Assembly: GCA_947174375.1 (NCBI GenBank)
Contig: CAMWIS010000081.1
Coordinates: 1-7,235 of the forward strand
Direction of reading: 5' to 3'
Source: an uncultured Bacteroidales bacterium
Lineage (GTDB): Bacteria; Bacteroidota; Bacteroidia; Bacteroidales; P3
DNA: 7,235 nucleotides
A model generated the notes under the pieces. The model did no database searches. It saw only the letters and a program-made list of their open reading frames with translations, and was not told where the DNA came from. Positions within the stretch are counted from its first letter, which is position 1. Each line of letters starts with the position of its first letter. A program made the position numbers and the translations under genes. This document shows positions 1-5,616 of the stretch, in pieces.

Positions 1-26
1 ATCCCGCCGCGCCGCATCGGAGCGGC

Positions 27-434
27 CTACCAGCGGATTTCAAGGTCTATCTTCAAGGCTTCGTGCAACGTGTTGTGCACCGCGCAGGTACGCGCCGTGC
101 GTTCCAACGTCAGCTTCTCCTTGTCGGTATAGCCTTTGGGCGGCATCTGCACGCGCACGCGGATTTCGGCGATGCGGCGCGGCGGTTCCGCCGACATGAT
201 TTTCTCCACTTCGGCTTCCGCCCCCTGGATGTCGATGCCCTTTTGGGCCGCGAAAATGCCCATCGTCGTCAGGATGCAGTTGCTGAGCGCCACGGCGCAC
301 AGGTCGGTGGGGGAGAAAGAGGCGCCCTTGCCCGCGTTGTCCACGGGGGCGTCGGTCATCAGGCGCGTGCCGCTCAGCAGATGCGTGCTCTCCACGCGCA
401 GGTCGCCCAAATAAACGGATTTCATTTTGGTCAT
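27..434 (-). CDS. OsmC/Ohr-family thiol-dependent peroxidase-like protein
   Basis: A 135-residue protein of the OsmC superfamily, whose members reduce organic hydroperoxides with a pair of cysteines and form intertwined dimers in the cytosol. The two expected cysteines are present: Cys53 in SPTDLCAVALSNC (41-53), at the start of the central helix, and Cys117 in TCAVHNTL (116-123). The length and sequence fit the YhfA-like OsmC subgroup more than Ohr, and that subgroup has no settled substrate. The chosen start at 434 (MTKMKSVYLG) gives a 31-base gap after the acetyltransferase stop; Met4 is an equally reasonable start, since neither has a clear ribosome site. The stop is TAG. As the last gene of the run it may be cotranscribed with the lysine genes; a protective role for the oxygen-sensitive KamA is only a guess. 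Confidence 0.85.
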   Translation of the reverse strand: MTKMKSVYLGDLRVESTHLLSGTRLMTDAPVDNAGKGASFSPTDLCAVALSNCILTTMGIFAAQKGIDIQGAEAEVEKIMSAEPPRRIAEIRVRVQMPPKGYTDKEKLTLERTARTCAVHNTLHEALKIDLEIRW

Positions 435-465
435 GGCTGTGAGGGTTTAAGGGTTTTTCGTCCGC

Positions 466-1203
466 CTATTGCGGCAGCTTGCAGCCGGCATAGACGTATT
501 CGTACAGACTTTTCTTTACCTGTTCGTATTGCCAGGGCAGCAGCGCGTCGTCCGGAATAAGCACCTCAGGCGCTTCCTGCGCGTCCGCCGCGCGGCGGTC
601 GGTGTGGGCGGCCGCCTCCATCAGATAAAGCGGCACGGCGGCTTTATCGGGGTCGTAGGCGGGTTGCACGTAGTCGCACGGGAACAGTTTGAGCCCCAGT
701 TGCTCGTAGAACGCGATGCGCCGTTTGGCCGTCCGGTTGGCGGGCGGTTCCACCTCTATAATCACGGGCTTGGGCGCCCAGCGCAGGAATTGGCTCAGGA
801 AAGAGGTGCCGATGCCGTCGCCGCGCAAGTCCTCGTGAATGGCGAAATGGCCGCCGTAAATAAAGTCTTCGAGTTCCCAATAGATGAAGAAGCCCGCGCG
901 TTCGCCCTCGTAAGTGATGAGGCCCACGCACACTTCGGGCTGCCCCATCTCTTCGATAAGCTGCTCCCGGCTCCGTCTCTCCTCGGGCGGGAAGGCTTCG
1001 GTATATATTTCGTAAAGAAAGTCGAAATCGGGGTCATGCTCCGACAAAATCGGTCGGTAGCCGATACCTTCTTCCAGTTCGGGTGCATGGAGGGCCACCG
1101 GCACCACGGGGTGCGGGATGGCCACGTGCTGCGGAGGCACTTCGCTTACACTGTCCTCGCGCATGCCGGCTTCGTGGCCGGCGTTTCTACTGTCGCTGTC
1201 CAT
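466..1203 (-). CDS. GNAT-family N-acetyltransferase, substrate unknown
   Basis: A 245-residue protein with a GNAT fold, which uses acetyl-CoA to acetylate an amine. The domain spans about residues 48-195. It opens with YRPILSEHDPDFDFLYEIYT, continues with AGFFIYWELEDFIYGGHFAI (strands 3-4) and then the acetyl-CoA-binding turn RGDGIG at 127-132 (R/QxxGxG/A), and ends with the RRIAFYEQLGLK helix and strand at 161-172, typical of the last part of the fold. The first 45 residues are rich in Pro, His and acidic residues and look disordered; Met14 is an alternative start, although AGAGG about 12 bases upstream of 1203 favours the longer form. The tail (212-245) resembles ends of other Bacteroidales GNAT proteins. 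The gene sits 19 bases after the CoA-transferase gene, so it is probably cotranscribed. It could act on a lysine-pathway amine, but nothing seen shows that. I do not recognise AblB, the beta-lysine acetyltransferase. Confidence 0.8.
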   Translation of the reverse strand: MDSDSRNAGHEAGMREDSVSEVPPQHVAIPHPVVPVALHAPELEEGIGYRPILSEHDPDFDFLYEIYTEAFPPEERRSREQLIEEMGQPEVCVGLITYEGERAGFFIYWELEDFIYGGHFAIHEDLRGDGIGTSFLSQFLRWAPKPVIIEVEPPANRTAKRRIAFYEQLGLKLFPCDYVQPAYDPDKAAVPLYLMEAAAHTDRRAADAQEAPEVLIPDDALLPWQYEQVKKSLYEYVYAGCKLPQ

Positions 1204-1222
1204 GATAATGTTTGAACCTCTA

Positions 1223-1879
1223 TTAGAACATCGGTTTCAAGTCCGGCGATACGATCAGCTGCGCTTCGGTGGCCGCCTGTACGTCTTCCGGCTTGAATTC
1301 CGGGTTTATTTCAATGAGTTCGATGCCTTTGGGGGTGATGCGCATCACGCCCATTTCGGTCACGATCAGGTTTACCCGACCCTTGGCCGTCAGCGGCAAC
1401 GTGCATTTCTTCAAAATCTTGGGGTTGCCCTTGGCCGTGTGTTCCATGGCCAGGATCACGAGCTTGGCGCCCGTGAGCAAGTCCATCGCGCCGCCCATGC
1501 CGGGGGTCATCTTGCCGGGAATCATCCAGTTGGCCAGGTCGCCCTGTTCGTCCACCTGCATCGCGCCCAATACCGTCGCGTCCACGTGGCCGCCCCGGAT
1601 GATGCCGAAAGAGGTCGCGCTGTCGAACGAGCAGGCGCCCAGGGCCGGCGAGGTAAAGCCGCCGCCCGCGTTGATGTATTCGGGGTCTTCCTGACCTTCG
1701 GCCGGCGTGGCGCCCATGCCGAGCAAGCCGTTTTCCGATTGCAGCACCACCTTGACGCCCGGCGCCAGGTAGTTGGGCACCGCCGTAGGCAGGCCGATGC
1801 CGAGGTTCACGACGTCGCCGTTCTTGAGTTCTTTGGCCACGCGCCGCGCGATGATTTCGCGCATTTGATTCTTATCCAT
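1223..1879 (-). CDS. atoA: Acetoacetate:butyrate CoA-transferase, subunit B (beta)
   Basis: This 218-residue protein is a full-length B subunit of a family I CoA transferase (AtoA/CtfB/ScoB type). With its A subunit it would transfer CoA from butyryl-CoA to the acetoacetate released by Kce, giving butyrate and acetoacetyl-CoA. Diagnostic motifs are NLGIGLPTAVPNYL (25-38), QSENGLLGMG (47-56) with Glu49 as the catalytic glutamate that forms the glutamyl-CoA intermediate, YINAGGG (69-75), GAMQVDEQGDLANWMIPGK (105-123) and GMGGAMDL (127-134). Sequence alone does not fix the acyl-CoA substrate; context favours butyryl-CoA/acetoacetate over succinyl-CoA. No A-subunit gene is adjacent: the next gene is a GNAT acetyltransferase, 19 bases downstream. 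The start at 1879 begins MDKNQMREII, the usual N-terminus of the family; its ribosome site is weak. Confidence 0.92.
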   Translation of the reverse strand: MDKNQMREIIARRVAKELKNGDVVNLGIGLPTAVPNYLAPGVKVVLQSENGLLGMGATPAEGQEDPEYINAGGGFTSPALGACSFDSATSFGIIRGGHVDATVLGAMQVDEQGDLANWMIPGKMTPGMGGAMDLLTGAKLVILAMEHTAKGNPKILKKCTLPLTAKGRVNLIVTEMGVMRITPKGIELIEINPEFKPEDVQAATEAQLIVSPDLKPMF

Positions 1880-1899
1880 AGTTGTGATATTTCTTATTT

Positions 1900-1916
1900 G
1901 TATATACTATATATAC
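1900..1916. repeat. Short AT-only inverted repeat between kamE and the CoA-transferase gene
   Basis: GTATATA and TATATAC flank a 3-base centre directly after the kamE stop codon. The arms are perfect, but only 7 pairs long and almost all A-T. A loop this short makes a stable RNA hairpin unlikely, and there is no T run on the minus strand after it. It could be a protein-binding site, a promoter element for the downstream genes, or chance in an AT-rich spacer. Confidence 0.35.
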
Positions 1917-2705
1917 TTATTTGCCCATGCGTTTGGCCAACTCCTGCGCAATGAACGAGGCCACGTCGTCGGCGTAGGTGTTCATGCCGAAGCCGGCGTC
2001 AAAGCCCAACTCCTTGGCCAACTCGTAAGAGATACGCGGGCCGCCGCAGCACACGATCATCTGCTGGCGCAGGTTTTCGGCCTCCATCATTTCGATGAAC
2101 TCCGTCATGTTCTGGATATGCACGTCCTTCTGCGTCACGGTCTGCGACACCAGCACCGCGTCGGCCTTCAGTTCGATGGCCTTGGCGATGAGTTCCTCGT
2201 TGAGCACCTGGCTGCCGAGGTTGTAGGCCTCTATCATGTCGTAGCGTTCCAGGCCGTAGTGACCCGCAAAGCCCTTCATGTTCATGATGGCGTCGATGCC
2301 CACGGTGTGCGCGTCGGTGCCCGTGCTGGCCCCCACCACCACGAGCTTGCGCCCGATGTGGCGGCGGATGAATTCGTCGGTTTCCTCCATGCTCATCACG
2401 TTGGATTCCACCTTGGGCACGTGGATGGCCGTGTAATCCACCGTATGCGTGCAGTTGCCGTAGGCGTTGAAGAACGTAAAGCCTTCGGTCAGCTCCTTGT
2501 AAAACACGATTTGCGGGTTCTCGAAGCCCATCTTGCGGATGAGTTGCTTGGCCGCCTCAATGGCTTCGTCGCCGGCCGGCACGGGCAGCGTGAAACTCAG
2601 CTGCGTCTTGCCGTCGTTCATCGTGTCGCCGTAAGGCTTGATGCGTTTGGGATCGAACGTCTTGTCTATCTGTTCGGTCGATGTAGAATACAAACCTCCG
2701 CTCAT
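1917..2705 (-). CDS. kamE: Lysine 5,6-aminomutase (beta-lysine 5,6-aminomutase), beta subunit, B12-binding
   Basis: KamE is the cobalamin-binding small subunit that works with KamD. It has 262 residues, the family length. The N-terminal part (about 1-115) forms the dimerisation region and contains the FTFFNAYGNCTHTVDY segment at 76-91. The B12-binding Rossmann domain starts around KLVVVGASTGTDAHTVGIDA (120-139) and carries the base-off motif DAHTVG, with His133 as the predicted lower axial cobalt ligand. Lys144 in MNMKGFAGHYGLERY is predicted to hold PLP as an internal aldimine until substrate binds. Both residue numbers equal those I recall for the Clostridium sticklandii beta subunit. Later cobalamin-fold elements include VLVSQTVTQKDVHIQNM (184-200) and CCGGPRIS (219-226). 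The gene follows kamD by one base. The stop is TAA, and a 37-base AT-rich spacer leads to the CoA-transferase gene. Confidence 0.96.
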   Translation of the reverse strand: MSGGLYSTSTEQIDKTFDPKRIKPYGDTMNDGKTQLSFTLPVPAGDEAIEAAKQLIRKMGFENPQIVFYKELTEGFTFFNAYGNCTHTVDYTAIHVPKVESNVMSMEETDEFIRRHIGRKLVVVGASTGTDAHTVGIDAIMNMKGFAGHYGLERYDMIEAYNLGSQVLNEELIAKAIELKADAVLVSQTVTQKDVHIQNMTEFIEMMEAENLRQQMIVCCGGPRISYELAKELGFDAGFGMNTYADDVASFIAQELAKRMGK

Positions 2706-2706
2706 A

Positions 2707-4272
2707 TCAGTTTCCTTTCTTCATTAAAGCAATAAACGGGTTGCTGTACGATTTGCCCTTGGCGGCCACGCCCTGCAGGCCCTTGCCGCCGGTCTTGGGA
2801 CGCTTGATGTCGGCGAAGATACCCTTCTCCAACGCGGTGAACAACCCTTCTTTCTCGATTTTACGCAGCAGCTGCAAGGCTTCGTCCAAGACGTACTGCG
2901 CGCGTTTGCGGATGATGCCGTCTTTCTTGAACTCCATCTCCTCGCCGATGTCCTTCATGTTGTTGAAGATGTATTTGGCGTTCTCGATGGAGAGGAAACG
3001 GTCGCTCATGAACGGCGTGTGGATGGCCTCGGTGGGCATACCCAACAGCTGGATGCCCTGATGCGTCCAGATGCCGATTTGGTTGAAGAGCGCGTCCTGG
3101 ATATGGCCGCGGAAAATGTTGCCCGTCATGAACTTGGTGGGCGGCATATATTTCAGCGTGGCTTTCGGGAAGATTTCGCGCGTCATCTGCGCCTGCGCCA
3201 ACTCCAGCAAAAAGCCGTTCTCCAGCATCGGGTCCATTTCAAAGGCGTGACCCAGCCCCATCTGTTCTTCGGGCAGGCCGGCCAACAGCGCCAACTGTTC
3301 GTTGATGAAGTCGGAGGCCAGTACGGTGTGCGCCTCGGTCACGGCGTCGGCCGTGGTCAGGTAGTTGTCTTCGCCCGTGTTGATGATAACGCCGGCAAAG
3401 CTGTTGATAACGCGCGAGAAGTACTGGTCAACGAGCGTGCGCTGCATATTGATGTCGCGGAACAGGATGCCGTAAAGCGCGTCGTTGAGCATCACGTCCA
3501 GGCCTTCCAAAGCCCCCATCACGGCGATTTCGGGCATACAGAGGCCGGAGCAGTAGTTGCAGAGCCGTATATATCGTCCCACTTCTTCGCCCACCTCGTC
3601 CAGGGCCTTGCGCATGATGCGGAAGTTCTCCTGCGTGGCCATCGTGCCGCCGAAGCCTTCCGTGGTGGCGCCGTAAGGCACGTAGTCGAGCAAACTCTGA
3701 CCCGTGGTGCGGATAACCGCCACCACGTCGGCGCCCTGCCGGGCCGCGGCCTGTGCCTGCACCACATCCTCGTAGATGTTGCCGGTGGCCACAATCACGT
3801 AGAGGTAAGGCTTGGGGCCTTCGCCTATCGTCTGCAAATATTTCTCGCGGCGCGCCCGACGTTCGCGGATGCGTTCCATCGAAGCGTCCACGTAGGGCTG
3901 CAACGCGGCTTCCCGCTGTTGTGCCGTGGCCACCGGGAATTTCTCTATCGCGCACAGGCCGCGCGCCAAGGCTTCGGCGATTTGCTGCGGGCTCTTGCCC
4001 TCGGCCACCACCGCGTTGCCCATGGCGAACATGACGCCCTCGCCGAGCAGACCGCTTTCTTTGAGCGCGTCCACCACCACGTTGGGCAGGGGCACGCCGT
4101 TTTCATCCACGCCGTCGATGCCCAACAGACGGGCAATCGTGCGTTCCACCGCCACCGTGGTATAGCCGTCCACGAACTGCTGTACGTCTTCGGCAATGCG
4201 GGCGGCCGACATCTTGGCCGCCTCCACTTTGGCAAAATCCAAACCTAATTTGCTCTTCTTTTCCTCCGCCAT
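2707..4272 (-). CDS. kamD: Lysine 5,6-aminomutase (beta-lysine 5,6-aminomutase), alpha subunit
   Basis: KamD is the large subunit of the adenosylcobalamin- and PLP-dependent mutase that moves the terminal amino group of L-beta-lysine to C5, giving 3,5-diaminohexanoate. At 521 residues it is full length. The family's TIM-barrel core is recognisable: GNIYEDVVQAQAAARQGADV near 164-183, Arg188 and Ser193 in RTTGQS, Ser242 in NYCSG, Tyr267 in NDALYGILFRDINMQ, and Asp302 in NTGEDNYLTT. With an offset of 4 these match the PLP and substrate contacts Arg184, Ser189, Ser238, Tyr263 and Asp298 that I recall from the Clostridium sticklandii structure. Cysteines 238, 241 and 245 look like a metal motif but are, as I recall, conserved in the family around the PLP site. 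The start lies 6 bases after the kamA stop, and the TGA stop is one base before the kamE ATG, so translation of the two subunits is probably coupled. Confidence 0.96.
   Translation of the reverse strand: MAEEKKSKLGLDFAKVEAAKMSAARIAEDVQQFVDGYTTVAVERTIARLLGIDGVDENGVPLPNVVVDALKESGLLGEGVMFAMGNAVVAEGKSPQQIAEALARGLCAIEKFPVATAQQREAALQPYVDASMERIRERRARREKYLQTIGEGPKPYLYVIVATGNIYEDVVQAQAAARQGADVVAVIRTTGQSLLDYVPYGATTEGFGGTMATQENFRIMRKALDEVGEEVGRYIRLCNYCSGLCMPEIAVMGALEGLDVMLNDALYGILFRDINMQRTLVDQYFSRVINSFAGVIINTGEDNYLTTADAVTEAHTVLASDFINEQLALLAGLPEEQMGLGHAFEMDPMLENGFLLELAQAQMTREIFPKATLKYMPPTKFMTGNIFRGHIQDALFNQIGIWTHQGIQLLGMPTEAIHTPFMSDRFLSIENAKYIFNNMKDIGEEMEFKKDGIIRKRAQYVLDEALQLLRKIEKEGLFTALEKGIFADIKRPKTGGKGLQGVAAKGKSYSNPFIALMKKGN
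2713..2718 (-). promoter_or_regulatory. Ribosome-binding site of kamE inside the 3' end of kamD
   Basis: AAAGGA lies seven bases before the kamE ATG at 2705, within the last codons of kamD. It is the clearest Shine-Dalgarno in the window. With stop and start separated by a single base (TGATATG), it fits coupled, near equimolar synthesis of the two mutase subunits. Confidence 0.65.
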
Positions 4273-4278
4273 TTCGGA

Positions 4279-5526
4279 TTAGTGTTTTTCGTTGCGTTTC
4301 TTTCTGTCCAGATTGTCCGGTTCGAGCGAAATGGAATCCGCCTTGCCACACATGAGCGCGCTCACGCCCTCGGTCTTGAGCCGGACGTCGTTGGCGATGG
4401 CCGTCTCGTTTTTGTAGTCCATCGGTTCGGTATAGGTCGTGATGACGCCCTCGTAGTTACGCAGGATGACTTTGCCCACACCCTGCGAGATGAGGTAGTT
4501 CGGCATGACGGGAATCTTGCCGCCGCCGCCCGGCGCGTCCACCACGAACGTCGGCACGGCATAGCCGGAGATATGGCCGCGCAGGCCTTCGATGATTTCG
4601 ATACCCTTGGCGACGGGCGTGCGGAAGTGCTCCAAGCCCATCGACAGGTCGCATTGGTAGATGTAATAGGGACGGACGCGGATTTTGACGAGGTTGCACA
4701 TCAGCTTCTTCATCACTTCCACCGAGTCGTTGACCCCGCGCAGCAACACCGTCTGGTTGCCGAGCGGCACACCGGCGTTGGCCAAGCGGGCGCACGCGCC
4801 GGCCGACTCTTCCGTTATTTCGTTCGAGTGGTTGAAGTGCGTGTTGAGCCAGATGGGATGATACTTGCTCAGCATGGCCACCAGTTCGGGCGTGATACGC
4901 TGCGGGCAAACCACGGGCGTGCGGCTGCCGATACGGATGATTTCCACGTGGGGGATGGCGCGGAGCCGCTTGATGATGGACTCCAACACCTGGTCCGATA
5001 CCAAAAGCGCGTCACCGCCGGAGAGCAACACGTCCCTCACCTGGGGCGTCTTGGCGATATATTCAATGGCCTTGTCGATGCGTTCGGCCGGCGATTCGCA
5101 GTCGTGCTGGCCGGCGAAGCGGCGGCGCGTGCAGTGACGGCAGTACATCGAGCACTGGTCGGTAATGAGGAACAACACGCGGTCCGGATAACGGTGCGTG
5201 AGGCCCGGCACCGGCGAATCCGAGTCTTCGTGCAGCGGATCCAACAGGTCGGCGGCCGACTGGTGCGTCTCCAAGCCCGTCGGGATGGCCTGACGGCGAA
5301 CGGGGTCGTTCGGGTCTTCCGGATTGATCAAGCTCAGGTAGTAGGGCGTAATCGCCATACGCAACGTCTTGAGCGTTTGCTTCACGCCGTCTTCTTCGGC
5401 GGGCGTGAGGTGGATGTATTTCTTGAGGTCTTCCAGCGTTTCAATCCGATTCTGAACCTGCCATCTCCAGTCGTTCCACTGGGCGTCGGTCACTTCGGGA
5501 AACATCTCTTTTCTTCTGCTTGCCAT
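4279..5526 (-). CDS. kamA: L-lysine 2,3-aminomutase (radical SAM, PLP)
   Basis: KamA interconverts L-lysine and L-beta-lysine, the entry step of the pathway. With the start at 5526 it has 415 residues, the usual length, beginning MASRRKEMFP. Visible sites are the radical SAM motif CSMYCRHC with Cys125, Cys129 and Cys132 ligating the 4Fe-4S cluster; SGGD at 169-172; Asp293 and Asp330, matching the lysine-binding aspartates; and PGGGGK with Lys337, the PLP Schiff-base lysine. These numbers coincide exactly with the Clostridium subterminale enzyme as I recall it. The frame is open to an ATG at 5571, but that codon sits in the hairpin stem and would add 15 residues absent from the family; AAGG eight bases before 5526 supports the shorter form. 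Oddity: the four zinc-ligand positions (268, 375, 377, 380) are Ser, Thr, Ile and Asp instead of Cys. kamD follows after 6 bases. EF-P-modifying EpmB is excluded by length and context. Confidence 0.96.
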   Translation of the reverse strand: MASRRKEMFPEVTDAQWNDWRWQVQNRIETLEDLKKYIHLTPAEEDGVKQTLKTLRMAITPYYLSLINPEDPNDPVRRQAIPTGLETHQSAADLLDPLHEDSDSPVPGLTHRYPDRVLFLITDQCSMYCRHCTRRRFAGQHDCESPAERIDKAIEYIAKTPQVRDVLLSGGDALLVSDQVLESIIKRLRAIPHVEIIRIGSRTPVVCPQRITPELVAMLSKYHPIWLNTHFNHSNEITEESAGACARLANAGVPLGNQTVLLRGVNDSVEVMKKLMCNLVKIRVRPYYIYQCDLSMGLEHFRTPVAKGIEIIEGLRGHISGYAVPTFVVDAPGGGGKIPVMPNYLISQGVGKVILRNYEGVITTYTEPMDYKNETAIANDVRLKTEGVSALMCGKADSISLEPDNLDRKKRNEKH

Positions 5527-5534
5527 AATAATCG

Positions 5535-5538
5535 CCTT
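5535..5538 (-). promoter_or_regulatory. Ribosome-binding site deciding the kamA start
   Basis: On the minus strand the sequence TTAAGGCGATTATTATG places AAGG eight bases before the ATG at 5526. The alternative upstream ATG at 5571 lies within the 3' arm of the hairpin and has only hairpin sequence in front of it, so this site favours the shorter KamA. Confidence 0.6.
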
Positions 5539-5559
5539 AAAAAATTGCCGTATATATTC

Positions 5560-5606
5560 AAAAGCGGGCATCCGCGGCGGACAGGGGCCTGCCGTCGGAC
5601 ACCCGC
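5560..5606 (-). terminator. GC-rich hairpin plus T run between kdd and kamA (terminator or attenuator)
   Basis: Read on the minus strand, the arm at 5606-5591 (GCGGGTGTCCGACGGC) pairs with 5578-5564 (GCCGCGGATGCCCGC). This gives 15 pairs including two G-U wobbles, one bulged A and a 12-base loop. TTTT follows directly at 5563-5560. It begins 10 bases after the kdd stop codon and ends 33 bases before the chosen kamA start. The shape is that of an intrinsic terminator, though the T run is short. Because the genes on both sides belong to one pathway, partial termination or attenuation is as likely as full termination. No folding energy was computed. Confidence 0.7.
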
Positions 5607-5616
5607 GGGTTGACGC

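Noticed and set aside
11..26. Small inverted repeat (GCCGC, 6-base loop, GCGGC) just after the osmC-family stop as an operon terminator
   Set aside because: The stem has only 5 pairs, and no T run is visible on the minus strand before the window ends.
466..1203. GNAT gene as ablB, making Nε-acetyl-beta-lysine osmolyte with KamA
   Set aside because: The full fermentation set kamDE, kdd and kce points to catabolism, the gene is not next to kamA, and I do not recognise AblB-specific sequence. Not fully excluded.
3536..3559. CxxCxxxC motif in KamD (Cys238, Cys241, Cys245) as a possible iron-sulfur site
   Set aside because: As I recall, this segment is conserved in characterised KamD proteins and contributes to the PLP pocket, with no iron-sulfur cluster in the known structure.
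5527..5571. Longer KamA starting at the ATG at 5571
   Set aside because: The ATG lies in the hairpin stem, the 15 added residues are absent from the family, and the ATG at 5526 has a ribosome site and restores the exact family numbering of FeS and PLP residues.
4282..5613. Long plus-strand open frame (443 codons) opposite kamA, and similar long plus-strand frames opposite the other genes
   Set aside because: These are antisense shadows produced by GC-rich codon use. Their translations are rich in Arg, His and Val with no recognisable motifs, while the minus-strand frames encode clear enzymes.
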